64,000 nt of DNA from Dendrolimus kikuchii (GCA_019925095.2 CM034402.1:5033501-5097500); one strand, 5' to 3'. Positions 30,822 through 41,425 are shown, counted from the first letter of the stretch. A program made the numbers and translations. Notes: a model not told the origin generated them from the letters alone.

Positions 30822-31503
30822 GTTGGTTTAGTTTGAACTCCGAGGAGTTATTTGTCTCCTCGAAAGGAGACCATCTGAATGCTTATAGACTAATTACCTA
30901 ACTAAAACTGCGAGTGGCGTGCGAGATGACTGTGAACAGGACACCCCACACGCCGTTCACAGGGCGCTAACATCCGGGATAACCCGCCCGGCATGCAGCC
31001 AATGGCACGCCGACCGAGCTTCGGGTGGGTGGGGGAGTCGATCCGCTCTAAGGGGGAACGGAGCAAAACAACCACCCAGACACTTCCTCCAGATTTCTTC
31101 CGCGGTGCGGGTGCGATCGGGTAAAACCGCCGCCACCACACCCAACATCGCGCGACGGTGGCAGATGCTACAGGGGGGTAGACCTCCCCAAGGCCTACTC
31201 CGTCGCCGGTCCGGGGATTGGCTCCTGCCTGACCACCGGACCCGTCGCCGCCACATCACGCAGGATCCTCTCCGCTCAGCGGAGAGGTGTGAGTGGCCCG
31301 TCAAAAGGGGGGAAGGATAGATGGTTGTGAAGGAGGGATACAAGGGAACCTTTTAGGGATCGGAACGAAGGTGGGACACCACTGTCACGGAAGGAAAGGG
31401 GGAAATGTGACAGTGGCCGCTCGGGGCCCCGGGGACGCTTCCCCGTGTGCCAACCGCGGCAAGGGGGGTGAGGACCGCGGGGGACACCCCCTGGGGGGAG
31501 CTA
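30822..31503 (-). promoter_or_regulatory. 5' UTR of the R1-clade LINE, presumed internal promoter region
   Basis: GC-rich, non-coding leader upstream of ORF1; its GC drop at about 31503 marks the 5' end. LINEs of this clade carry their promoter within the 5' UTR, so it is expected here, but no specific motif was identified. A near-perfect hairpin (CCTCTCCGCT-C-AGCGGAGAGG) lies at 31267-31287. Open frames on both strands reflect the high GC. Confidence 0.6.
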
Positions 31504-31600
31504 GCTTATATCCTGGGTCAACATAGGATACTTATTATCCCGATAAATGACGTCGATTCAGTGGGATAAACGAATACTTCAAATATAGCCCAAAATAGCA
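31504..31600. mobile_element. Fragment of a dispersed repeat at the LINE 5' junction
   Basis: TTATATCCTGGGTCAACATAG then GATACTTATTATCCCGATAAATG aligns with 60265-60315 (TATAATCTGGAATAGCATAT then GGGTACTTTTTATCCCGG). The LINE therefore probably entered this repeat, or its 5' end landed next to it. Confidence 0.45.
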
Positions 31601-31921
31601 CTGTTTTCGCGTATTTTTATTCACGCCGTTGCAATTCATTAACATCCTATGAACTTTCGATTCAAATTTATTAATTATTTAATAAGCTCCGCCCAATCTG
31701 CACAAACCGGCAACAGCGCGTCAATAAATCTGCAACGACGCATCACCCGTAGGGAACGTAAAATCTCATGTATAAAAGTCAGAAATAGGAAATAATTATA
31801 CGTCTTCATAGAAAGCGAATGAAGTTATACTGGAAATACTAGATCTTTTTCCATGTTATTAGGCTTACATTAGATTTGAAAATAATTTACCCATACAAGA
31901 ACGACTTTAAAATATCTTGCC
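31601..31921. other. No recognised gene
   Basis: AT-rich DNA, no supported features. Confidence 0.5.
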
Positions 31922-32095
31922 AAGGGCCGATTTTTAATCCATACAAAAGTTATTCGTGGAATAAAATACAAGATGGAACAATTAAAAATGACAGTTACAT
32001 GAATAAATTAGTTCAATCGTTTCACTTTTGAATTTGGTTAGGTTATCATTTGATCCACTGATAACTTTTATTCGATGGTGGAAAAAACTGTCCTT
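31922..32095. mobile_element. MITE-like element, diverged copy of the GGGCC-TIR family
   Basis: GGGCCGATTTTTAATCCATAC ... GAACAATTAAAAATGACAG ... TTGGTTAGGTTATCATTTG ... TTTTATTCGATGGTGG matches 36938-37113 and 49698-49847. The right end is too diverged to see a TTA duplication. Confidence 0.6.
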
Positions 32096-33330
32096 GATAT
32101 AATCCAATCTTTAATATACTCATTTAAAAAAAAACTACATAGCAAAACCTCGCTTCAAGTTTCCTCAAAAGATCTATTTATAATTTATCTGTAATAAACT
32201 TGGTTCTATTCCAAGTTTCACTTACCTTCAAGAAAGCCTCAATATTTATGATCTCATAACCCAAACTATCTATACACCATCCACATACTCTAGGCTCAAG
32301 AAGGCTTTACGTCGTACGATATGGGGAACCATGGATTCTTCACCTTGGAGGAATGGATTTACGGTAGCATCTATTTATTTGACAGCTTGCATATATGAGG
32401 TCGCAGTAGATCTATTATATTATTTTTTGACGTCTAAGCATAAAGTAGTTGTGTCGGTGGTGATATAATTATATCTAATTTAGACTAATCTCAACTACAT
32501 ATTCAGAAATCTTTTTGATGTTTTAATTTTCTACAAGAACTCGGTTGTTTCGAAGTCAATTACAGACATTCTGTCGAGGTGACTCTAGACTTGACATAAC
32601 TGGCTTGAAAAGCTTTGTGTGTGTGCGGAATCTGTAAGAAAAGAAAAGCCTGGGATATTCCGAAAACACGAAGCCGCTGAAGATAATAGTATAATTTTGT
32701 TGCCTACAGTTGTTGTGTAAATGTTTGTCGGCTAATGTAAATTAATACATCAATTACATAGATTCACCCAAACCCTCTGCCACTAAGCATCCGCCTTGGC
32801 TTCAGAAGTAGATATCACACATACCCCTTAATCAATCATTCAAACAATAGCTATCACTTTACAGGACAGCCATCATTTAGTTTGTTTCAACAACTCACTG
32901 CACTTGTCAAAAATCTTATTATTTCTTATATATCTTTTTAAAAGCGCAAAACTAATCCGACGAAAAAATGGCGACGTCTTCTATGATGTAAGGGAAAATT
33001 GGGGGAATAGAGATACACATACATACATACTATTATATAAAAAGAGATGTAACGTATATATATCAAGATTATGTCTTGTTGTTTGAACAAGAGATGGCGG
33101 TACCATGACTTGAAAACCATAGTTCAAAATTAAATAATAAGCGCTTTGTATCCATACAGTAAAATTTTTCTGAAACATCAATGTAATACGCTGTCAGACA
33201 TTTTAACGGTAATCAATGTGATCAAAATGAAACGTATTTAATATATACATGAATATAACGTTACTTGAAGCAAAGTAGACATTCATAGAATTTAAAGGTA
33301 GCAGACACATATAAAAACAAACCTATCTCT
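32096..33330. other. No recognised gene
   Basis: AT-rich DNA. 32270-32410 is slightly GC-richer (CTCAAGAAGGCTTTACGTCG ... CACCTTGGAGGAATGG) with no continuous frame. Short frames across 32904-33181 are not supported as genes. Confidence 0.45.
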
Positions 33331-33334
33331 CTTT

Positions 33335-33680
33335 TCTTTCACCTTCTCCCAGTTAATGGGTCGGCGTATTATGTCTTTTCCTTTCATACTCCTCTATTCT
33401 GGCATATGTACGTCCTCTATCACACTACAAATCATCATGTCATTCTTCATATAATCCATCCATCACTTGTTCTACGTTAACATTTATACCCATCAATCTT
33501 ACTATGCAGCAATCTTTTTATCATGTGCCTTTTATTCCTTCTTCTTACGTACCCATACCACTTAAATCTCCTTCCTCTCAATTTAGAAAACCATAAAATG
33601 TTTTTTTTATAATTAATAGGTTTATATTTAATCAGTGTACCGTCTGATATTAAATAATGACGCGATCTAAGACACATTTA
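33335..33680 (-). pseudogene. Degenerate RTE-like LINE C-terminal fragment
   Basis: On the - strand, LRGRRFKWYGYVRRRNKRHM then IKRLLHSKIDGYKC is followed after frameshifts by MDYMKNDMMICSVIEDVHMP and RRPINWEKVKEK. The order matches the W-GH---R--SH--KK-L----DG-RGRGRPKKRW tail of RTE-like proteins. A related remnant on the + strand is at 34710-35095. Many lesions. Confidence 0.6.
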
Positions 33681-33714
33681 TCTTGAAGCTATCTATCTAA
33701 TATTGTTTTCAACT

Positions 33715-33990
33715 GTGATGCAAAGTGGTTACCGTCGCCTATAGACATTAGCAATAACAGAGATTCTGCCAATGTGCTGCCGGCCTTGAAGGAGAAAATG
33801 GAACCTAGCCACCGATGCCGGAACACAACTCAAAGTTGTTATGGCAGCATACCCTAGACCGGGGGTGGAAGCCATCCAGCCGGACAAATGCCCTACCAAC
33901 TAGCTGTGGGTTGTTTTGTCGCCGCTTACAACAGGCCACCCGGCTGCTGGAATTAGTATTCTTTTTCCGTTCCTGCACGCCGAAATGATT
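33715..33990 (-). mobile_element. SINE-like element (copy C), diverged
   Basis: GCAAAGTGGTTACCGTCGCC ... CCGGAACACAACTCAAAG ... GGCAGCATACCCTAGACCG ... TTCCGTTCCTGCACG follows the family order with many substitutions. Read on the - strand its tail lies to the left. Confidence 0.75.
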
Positions 33991-34709
33991 CAAAGACTCG
34001 GGCTGTATTGCTCAGAAAAAATAGACTCGTGTCAAGTGGTTATATTTTTCAACAGTGCAGAGTAAAAATCTGAAAGCAAAAGGCTTCATTCTGACTGATG
34101 GTGTTTCTGCTATAGAGCAAACCGCTGCATCTAGTTGTCCAATGGTAAAACGAAACTAAAGACAATCTTCATTTATCAATTCAAATCTTTCTTAACGTAC
34201 CTCCAATATTTTACTAACTTTGTTTTGTTTCTACAAGTGTCGATTTCCATCAATTTCGGAATGTCCTCTAAATCTGAAGCATCAAACAATTTAACGTTAC
34301 AAAAACAACTTGCCGGGCCACTTTATAGCTTGTTGTAACTTTACGATGTTGTGACAACCTTTAAGTAATCGTCGGCAAACCCTCCATGCTGATAGCCATT
34401 ACCTTGGATTGGTAATCAAATTATATAGCAATATTAATTTGATGGAGTAATATTATCCTGTAAATGGTCTTCATCAAAAATGTTTTAAAGGGATATTAAA
34501 AAAAATGTTATTTTCAGAGAATTAGAAATTTAATATTACAGTATTTTCTTAGGTCTTCAGCGCGGTTAGACGTAAATTTAATTACGTTTTAACAGTTACT
34601 AAGCGTGATTTTTATTTTATTTTCCTTATTCATCTACTATTTTGGTTATTTAGTAGATGGGGACTACAAAAATTGTTGACCAAAAATATCTATCAACAAA
34701 CATCATCTC
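33991..34709. other. No recognised gene
   Basis: AT-rich DNA. A 67-codon frame at 34135-34338 has no recognisable features. Confidence 0.45.
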
Positions 34710-35095
34710 TCAGCTGTGATGAGAATCTTGAGTTGGATGTGTGGTGTTACAAAAATAGATAAGGTAAGAAATGAGTAGGAAAGTCTTTGAAAGTAGCACC
34801 CGTGACTGAAAAATTAAGAGGTAGTAGATAGAATAAGGTGATATGGGCAGGTATAAGAACGAGGAGAGAAATGAAAGATATGTGACAAAAAATATGTTAA
34901 ACTGGAAGATCGATGCGTACAAATGAAATGGCAGGCAAAAAAAGAGATAGATTTGTGTAAAGGATGATATATGATGATTTGTTGTGTGACAGCGTATGTA
35001 TGCCAGAAGAGAGGAGTGTGGAAGAAAAAGAAATATTATGCCAATTTCGAATGATTAGGGTAAGGTGAAATAAAAAAGGCTTTAATAGACGTGAT
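34710..35095 (+). pseudogene. Degenerate RTE-like LINE C-terminal fragment
   Basis: Reading across stops gives MRILSWMCGVTKIDKVRNE, then SLKVAPVTEKLRGSR, WAGIRTRREMKDM, MRTNEMAGKKRDRFV and MPEERSVEEKEILCQF. This matches the RTE motif series WMCGVTR-DKVRNE / G---VAPVTEKLR / W-GH---R / KKRW. Multiple stops and frameshifts: an old dead copy. Confidence 0.65.
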
Positions 35096-35669
35096 CACTG
35101 TCGTTATCAATGCCTCAGATCAATTTAGCGACTTCAAGACTTAATACGAGTAAAGTACTTGCTCCTCTCTTAAAATTCTTACGTGATTGGAATTGGACTT
35201 TAAGTACAATCTGAACTTTGGGAGAAATTTAAAAGAGTACTGTATTTTAGTAGATGACTAGTGAAAATGTCTCTAAATTAATATCAATGATTCAGATATC
35301 ATACCTATATGAAGGTGAAATTTATTTTTATCGCACTTGTTTTTACATTTAAAAATGTCGTAACTTAGCTAAGTTAAAAAAGTTTTTCTGCATCATTGGC
35401 TAAGACAACGTTTTTATTTCTTTTTATTTTCTTTCTCTAACTATAGTACGTTAGATGACAGTCATATAAACTGAGACTTTTTTATCTTACAAAACGTCGC
35501 GGCCTCAGATTTAGTACAAGTGTAAAAAAATAACATAAAATTGTACGAATAAAAGGAATCAAATAGCGTATTAATTATGCTTTAAAGAGAAATTAAAATT
35601 GTGTCTATGATGTTACTTTAATTGTATGATGGTATTTTAAAGCCTATTTTTATTATTAATTAGTATCTA
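35096..35669. other. No recognised gene
   Basis: AT-rich DNA, no supported features. Confidence 0.5.
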
Positions 35670-35895
35670 TTAACAATCCGCAGCCAGGTGGTTTGCCGTT
35701 TGGATGACTACCACCCCTGGTCTAGATTACGCCGCCATAACAACCTTGCAGTTTGTTCCGGCATTAGTGGCCAGGTCACAGTCTCCCTTTAGAGAGATTT
35801 TTAGCACCTTTGGTGTATCAAGTGTCCATAGGTGATGATAACCGCTTTCCATCAAGTAGGCCGCTGCCTGTCTGCTGAACTCTTGCAATGAGAAA
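35670..35895 (+). mobile_element. SINE-like element (copy D), 5'-truncated
   Basis: CAATCCGCAGCCAGGTGG ... ACTACCACCCCTGGTCTAG ... GGTGATGATAACCGCTTTCC ... CTGTCTGCTGAACTCTTGC then AATGAGAAAAAAAC. It begins inside the family consensus, as expected for 5' truncation, with small internal deletions. Confidence 0.8.
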
Positions 35896-36292
35896 AAAAC
35901 TTGTATAATCTCACCAATTGTTTCTAACAGCTTAAGAAATACGAGAAGAACCCTACAAGTAAATTACTATTATATTCTCGGCTTGGAAATTCAAAGATGT
36001 CAAATTCCGGCAAACGGTTTCCCGATTCTTTGAGCTCAAGTAGCGCTCAACTAGCAAAATGTGAGATGTTGGAATGCAATTTCATCTGCAAAAGGGCAAT
36101 TAAAGACGGAATTTCTGAACAATGGAATGACAAGAGTAGAATCCTATGGAGTAAACTATTGCACACTGAGTCCGTTTAAACGTAAATTTAACATTCTTAA
36201 TTGATTCGCCTCGATTATCATTTCGGCGCAAATATTTTGACTTAATCTATTTATATAACATTATACACTATATAATTGACTATCCTGATTTA
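35896..36292. other. No recognised gene
   Basis: A 60-codon frame at 35997-36179 (MSNSGKRFPDSLSSSS...) has a plausible look but no homologue I recognise, no splice context and no neighbours. Confidence 0.4.
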
Positions 36293-36526
36293 ATGTGTCA
36301 AATATCTTTCAACATAAGATTCACTGCCCGAAGATCACACAGTACTAATATTTTCGCTTTAGAAGTCCATAAAAACAATATATCTTACTTCAATCCCGTT
36401 GTCAGAATTGCTCGCTATTACAACGAAGTGGCAGGTAACAACAAAGATATTGATATATTTGAACCAAATTTCAATAATTGTAAAATTTTAAAAATATCCT
36501 TGATTCTTAGTACATTTACAAAATAG
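36293..36526 (+). pseudogene. CR1/Jockey-like LINE ORF2 C-terminal fragment
   Basis: FTARRSHSTNIFALEVHKNN then ISYFNPVVRIARYYNEVAGN and a hydrophobic IDIFEPNFNNCK tail. This is the R-------F-P--R--R-YN------IDIF pattern of CR1/Jockey reverse transcriptase C-termini. No catalytic domain. Confidence 0.5.
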
Positions 36527-36937
36527 ATAATAGTAGTTCTATCCAAATAAAGATAAATAAATCCATTTAAAGATAAACTTATCAACAAACAATCATAATA
36601 TTTAGTTATAAGTATTGTCAGTCTCTTTGTACTTTTTTTATGTATGCACTTATTTGTGGATTGCAATCCAGATTTTTGTTTATATTTTAGTTGTAAGTTT
36701 TTGTAATGATTGTAATTTGTTTTGTGCATCAATAAAAAAAAAACAAAAAAATCGGCACATTCGTCATTTATGTCCAGCTATCTTCTGTGTCGCACTAAGT
36801 GTTGAGACTCTAATGATTACCATATCGAAATAATGTTTCTAGTTAAATAATAACTTGTCGATTAAATTGAGTTCTGTCCAAATTATGATACGCACTTATT
36901 TTCAGCTAACTAACTCGCCTAATATAAAACAGACTTA

Positions 36938-37113
36938 GGGCCAATTTTTCAATCACCACTTAAGAGTTATTCTATAGAATAAAACACAACATGGGAAAAT
37001 TAAAAATGATAGTTATATAAACAAAACATTTGAATTGTTTCACTTTTGTATTTGATCAGGTTATGTTATTTGTTCGACAGATAAGTTTTATCTGATGATT
37101 TAAAAATCGGCCC
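36938..37113. mobile_element. MITE with TTA target duplication (PIF/Harbinger-like)
   Basis: The left end GGGCCAATTTTTCAATCACC and the right end GATGATTTAAAAATCGGCCC are inverted with few mismatches, and TTA flanks both sides (36935-36937 and 37114-37116). A 3-bp TWA duplication is the PIF/Harbinger signature. 176 bp, non-coding. Other copies: 49698-49847 (TAA) and 31922-32095. Confidence 0.75.
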
Positions 37114-37184
37114 TTAAAAGAGTAATTTAACGCAAAACTTTATTACCACCTAATATGTTCAACAAAACTCCTAAAATATCTATA

Positions 37185-37512
37185 TATAAATACGTGAAGC
37201 AAAAACTTTGTACCCCTTTTTACGAAAATTGCGGACGGAGGAGTATGAAATTTCGCACACTTATAGTTTACATACAAAAGAAGCGACGAATGCTAATATT
37301 TTTTTTTATTTATTCATAAAAAATACATTAAATCAATTTAAAAAAAATTACAAACATTACCAGGTATTGTGACACACGCACGCATATATACTCTTTTGTT
37401 TATTGTTAAAGTCAAATTAACAGTGTAGCCTTGGCGGAATTTGTGATTATTAAAGTATAAGTCTTTGACAACAAATTATTGTGGTCAAATTTCGACCACG
37501 GGTGACCACTAG
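37185..37512 (+). mobile_element. Helitron-like repeat (AATACGTGAAGC family), uninterrupted copy
   Basis: Starts TATATATAAATACGTGAAGC, then ACTTTGTACCCCTTTTTACG, GCGGACGGAGGAGTATG and TTTGACAACAAATTATTGTG, and ends GGGTGACCACTAGT. The same series at 52771-53390 is interrupted by a SINE-like element. Ends in CTAG, with no obvious TIR. Confidence 0.65.
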
Positions 37513-37556
37513 TACAATATAAACGTATAAACTAAATTGTTATATCATATGGAAAA

Positions 37557-37815
37557 GTCGTAGTAGCGTAATGGCTAGTGAACGCGTCCCGAACTCAAAG
37601 CGCGCGGGTTAGAATCTCAGGCACTTTTTCGACCTAATGTGCATATTGTTACAATCACCACGTGCTAACAACGGTGAAGGAAAACATCGCAATGAAACCT
37701 GCACATCGAAGTAACCAATGTATCAAACCTGCTAAGCCGCTTTGGACAAGCGTAGCGGGTATACTGTCCATTCCCCTATAGTGGGAAGCCCAAACCCCGC
37801 AGTAGAACGTTTATG
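37557..37815 (+). mobile_element. tRNA-derived SINE, + strand copy
   Basis: GTCGTAGTAGCGTAATGGC (box A-like) and GCGCGGGTTAGAATCTC (decayed box B), then AACGGTGAAGGAAAACATC, GCGGGTATACTGTCC and TTATGGGCTATTATTATT, in the order of 15838-16128. The 3' end is a (TTA)n run. Diverged box B suggests an old copy. Confidence 0.8.
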
Positions 37816-37844
37816 GGCTATTATTATTATATATATATGAAAAT

Positions 37845-38023
37845 ATCAAATTGATCGTGTACTAGCAGAAGGTGATGTCAGGAGCCTTAAGATCAGACGA
37901 GCGTGCATGACAAGAGCTATGAATGTCAAAGAAGCAAGTGAGGTGTGTAAGAATAAGCCTGAATGGCGCTCTGTTGTTCGTGCCTACCCCGCAAGGGAAC
38001 TGGCGTGAAGTTATGTATGTATG
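37845..38023 (+). mobile_element. RTE-like LINE 3' end with 11-bp target duplication
   Basis: From ATCAAATTGATCGTGTAC to the (TATG)n tail; TATATGAAAAT is exact at 37834-37844 and 38024-38034. It sits in the (TA)-rich tail of the SINE upstream. Nearly identical to the family consensus. Confidence 0.92.
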
Positions 38024-38404
38024 TATATGAAAATTTAGATTATACTTATTGTGTATGTATAACTACCTAAAAGCCCCGAATGTTTCCACACCAAACTGTT
38101 GAGCTGTGAAAATTTTCACAGATTATTAATATTTCCATGAGTTTAATTATTTCCACATCAGTGACTTATAATGGACTCCTTTTTCTTACACTTCTATTCA
38201 TGCTAAAAGTACATTGAGGGATAACATATGGGATTTATGATGTTGTACGCTACACTTATTTAAGGCTTTAGTATATTACACATTTTAGTTTAATGATAAT
38301 TTATGAAAAGTCATTAAATTATTTCTTGTATTCTGGGTTTGAACTTTGGCAGAGTGATCTATATGGCAGTCTGTAAATGCTATTCACTGTATGGTATTGT
38401 ATGA
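38024..38404. other. No recognised gene; 18-bp palindrome at 38104-38121
   Basis: AT-rich. CTGTGAAAATTTTCACAG at 38104-38121 is a perfect palindrome. Otherwise nothing. Confidence 0.6.
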
Positions 38405-38968
38405 CTATCAACAAAATGCTTTACAAAGCCCAGGTGAGGCCGCATATGGATTACTGCTCACCCTTGTGGGCCGGGGCACTCGCCTACCAGCTAAATCCCC
38501 TGGTCACTGTTCAACGTCGAGCCTTTCGCATTGTCTACGATCCCATACTTACAGGCGGGTTAGATAGAAGAGAGATTCGAAGAGATTTCGCGTCTCTCTG
38601 CGTGTTCTACCGACTTTACAATGGGGAGTGTTCCGAGGAACTGTTCAGATTGGTGCCTTCGTCCTCTTTCTACCACCGCACCGCTCGCCATCGGTTGGGA
38701 GTTCATCCCCACTTCCTCGAGCCGCCGCTTCGCTCATGTACGCAACGGTTCTGTAGAACGTTTCTCTTGCGTACCGTGGGGATTTGGAATGAACTTCCAG
38801 CCGAGATTTCCTTCAGCACTACGATATGGAGTTTTTCAAAGAGGGTGTCATAAAATTTTTTCAATGCGGGCAGCGCGTTGGTAACATCTCTGGTGTTGCA
38901 AACGTCCATAGGTGACGGTAATCGCTTTCCATCATGTAGGCCGTCAGCCTATCTGCTGTACTCCAGCT
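38405..38968 (+). pseudogene. Jockey/CR1-like LINE: ORF2 C-terminus plus 3' end
   Basis: The frame MLYKAQVRPHMDYCSPLWAG ... VQRRAFRIVYDPIL ... DFASLCVFYRLYNGECSEEL ... ELPAEISFSTTIWSFSKRVS ends at 38853. This is the region downstream of the RT domain in Jockey-type LINEs (K--VRPH-EY-S--W-GA, then WN-LP). It is followed by ~100 bp (GGTGTTGCAAACGTCCATAG ... CTATCTGCTGTACTCCAGCT) and poly-A at 38969-38977. That tail matches the 3' end of the SINE-like family. No catalytic domain, so the copy is dead. Confidence 0.85.
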
Positions 38969-38977
38969 AAAAAAAAA

Positions 38978-39659
38978 TGCATTTTTACACTTTTTTTCAA
39001 AGACAGTAAAATACCCTATTAAACCCTTTAGCTCACTATTAGCACATATGTGCCCGCGATGACAGTGCAGATCGCGTTTGTGCACGTGATCGTTAATTGT
39101 GTTGTTGTCTCACTCTGTTTATATAAGATTTGTATGAAATGGGTATATTTTCTTGATATATTACGAGATAGTGATAGTGTTAGTCTTGCGGCTTTTGGAA
39201 GAGCTGAAGGGTTAAGAAAATTAATTTTTTAGAATCAAATATTCTTTATAAGGCGAACGCAATCTTTCTTAAATCCAAAATAAACAAAGATACTTTATTT
39301 AGGGTAAGCTAGCAGCGTCATGGTGCCAAAGCTGGCCATTTTACACGTTCAAGAACGCATAATAGTAAAATACTGTCGCCAAAATGTGTACTGCAAGCGA
39401 TGATAAGCATCGTAGCCGTAAACAGAACGAGCTTAGCTGTAACAATAACTGTTAAAGTATGATTTAAGCACCCAAGAACATGAACTCCAGTGCAGTTTCT
39501 TTGATGACAACGAGCTAGTGCCTGAAAGCTGTAGGTACAATACAAGTGGTGAAAAGTTCCTTGTTTCTAGATTTTGAAAATGTCTTAGAAGAATTTAAAC
39601 TTTCAAATGACACAGAAAAATTTATAATTAATAAACTATGTATCATATTTGAGAAACAC
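38978..39659. other. No recognised gene
   Basis: Short frames at 39050-39232 and 39318-39545 have no family features. AT-rich. Confidence 0.45.
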
Positions 39660-39869
39660 GAATATATCTTTACATATATAATTCTTCTGTACGTGTGTTG
39701 ACAGTGAACTCCTCCTAAACGGCTAGACCGATTTGAATGAATTTTTTTGTGTGTGTTCAAGTGGATTCGAGGATGGTTTAGATTCACAATTGGACCCGGT
39801 AGGTGGCGCTGCAATCGGGTTCTAAATTTTTTTTCTTCAGGGCAGAACAACGCCTGCCGGGACAGCTAG
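39660..39869 (+). mobile_element. GGTAGGTGGCGCTG repeat, nearly complete, Helitron-like end
   Basis: TATATAATTCTTCTGTACG, CTCCTCCTAAACGGCTAGAC, TTTTTTTGTGTGTGTTCAAG, CCGGTAGGTGGCGCTGCAAT, then GCCTGCCGGGACAGCTAGT. Best copy of the family (others at 18168, 18860, 23540; 40440-40540 is a possible 5' piece). Ends CTAG before T. Confidence 0.7.
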
Positions 39870-39899
39870 TATAATATAATAGAATATAAATTTTAATAG

Positions 39900-40440
39900 G
39901 AAACTAGGTTTTTTATTTTTCCTTAAATTAAGACATTAAGATGCAAATCAGCGATTATGTAAGTCTCTCACAAAATTTCAGTTGTAACACCTTTCATCCA
40001 GAGATTATGAACTGCACTAAAAATATTGTTGCCGCGGGCGGGAGCGGGGATAAAACAGGAAGAAAGGACTTAACGATAGGTCGCCGCACCAGACACGCTA
40101 CGAACGATGCGGGCTTCGCAGTAGCAGGCACGTCTTCCTCGTGGTCTTTTCTTCACGTCTTGCGGTTCCTTCGACGAGTGGACCAGCTAGGTACAGCGAG
40201 TACCTTCCAGCACGCGAGTTATTATGAGCGGGTGTAAAATGCGGTACGATACACAAAACGCGGCGAGATTTTCGCGGAAGCAGACAGACACACATGCGGA
40301 TAGATGTGGTGAAAGAAAGAAAAAACCAAAGAAGCGATGACGAAATACGTCGGCGTTAAGAAATATATTTACAATATGTAAAAATGAATGAACTTTGCCC
40401 TATATTTTTCTCTTATCTTTACATAATATAAAATAAAATC
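39900..40440. other. Unassigned GC-richer segment
   Basis: 40030-40275 has higher GC than its surroundings (GCGGGCGGGAGCGGGGATAA, GTCGCCGCACCAGACACGC, GTGGACCAGCTAGGTACAGC). Open for ~100 codons at 39941-40237 on + and partly on -, but no domain is recognised. It could be an unidentified transposon end or an unrecognised intronic element. Confidence 0.35.
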
Positions 40441-40534
40441 GGTTTTGCGTTTGTCTGTCTGTATATCTAATCCCTCCTAAACCACACAACGGATCTTAAA
40501 GCGGTTTTCACCATCAGTTCGATAATTTTTCAAA

Positions 40535-40701
<167 letters not shown>

Positions 40702-40710
40702 TATAATATC

Positions 40711-40757
40711 AGCCCATAAATGTCCCACTGCTGGGCTCGGGCCCCCCATTATTGTAC
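40711..40757 (-). mobile_element. Tail of the tRNA-derived SINE
   Basis: CAGCCCATAAATGTCCCACT then GCTGGGCTCGGGC is the reverse complement of the 3' end of the SINE at 15838-16128. Only ~45 bp remain next to the microsatellite, which may have grown from the SINE's TA-rich tail. Confidence 0.7.
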
Positions 40758-41065
40758 ATGTGGACATTCAATTGTAATTTCTTAAAACTGACTAAATTAA
40801 TTAGATTATATTATTAGAATATAGCCATAGTGTAAATTATGTTACAAATGGTTAAATTACATATTATTGACATTTTTAAACTAACATCTGTAAAAATGAT
40901 ATGCTTGTATAAAATTAATGAAAGTATAGTGATTAATTAACCTATGACATAATTATTAATCGTAATTATGTAGGTAACAAATGTTATTGTACGCTCTCAT
41001 TGGGCCAACTGTTGCTTCTTCATCTATTTATACCTTATGTACGCAGTTTAACAATAAAGTATTCT
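40758..41065. other. No recognised gene
   Basis: AT-rich intronic DNA. Confidence 0.5.
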
Positions 41066-41376
41066 TTTTTTTCTTGCATGAGTTCAACAGACAGGCCGAT
41101 GGCCCACTTGATGGAAAGTGGCTACCATCGCCTATGGACATTTACAACACCAAAGGTTGCTACAAATGCGCTGCTGCTCTCTTAAGGGAAACTGGAACCT
41201 GGTCACTAATGCCGAAACACAACTTAAGGTTGTTATGGCGGCATACTCTAGACCAGGGGTGGTAGCCATCCCGTCGGGCAAATACTCTACCACCTGGCTG
41301 TGACTTGTTTTGTCGCTTCTTACGACAGGCCGCCCGGCCGTCGTATTCTTTCTCCGTTCCTGCACGGATAAAATTC
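41066..41376 (-). mobile_element. SINE-like element (copy E) just upstream of the receptor exon
   Basis: Poly-T-rich tail TTTTTTTTCTTGCATG at its left, then ACAGACAGGCCGATGGCC ... CGGATAAAATTC at its right. A small deletion removes the CGCAGGAAATTG segment. It ends only ~50 bp before the exon at 41426, so it adjoins the polypyrimidine tract region. Confidence 0.85.
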
Positions 41377-41425
41377 TATTAACTTCTATTCTATTCTATT
41401 AACCATCTTTTTCTTTTCTTTACAG

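Larger units (their letters stand above)
24790..31503 (-). mobile_element. Full-length R1-clade non-LTR retrotransposon (TRAS/Waldo-like)
   Basis: A GC-rich block with sharp composition edges, running right to left: 5' UTR (about 31503-30822), ORF1 (30821-28383), 8-nt gap, ORF2 (28374-25210) and 3' UTR (25209 to about 24790). Both ORFs are uninterrupted. The ORF2 start (VQGNLNHCAAAQDLL), the YADD box and the C-terminal CCHC place it in the R1 clade, whose members usually insert at fixed sites (28S rDNA, telomeric TTAGG, ACAY or AC repeats). On the - strand the 3' junction abuts TACACACACACAA, like the (AC)n-type targets of Waldo/Mino elements, but the 5' side lies in an unrelated dispersed repeat, so no target duplication could be confirmed. 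Exact ends are uncertain by tens of bases. Confidence 0.9.

Noticed and set aside
31504..31520. Target-site duplication of the R1-clade LINE
   Set aside because: I compared sequence at 24785-24830 with 31495-31570 and found only short similarities (GGATAA...CG) that could be chance.
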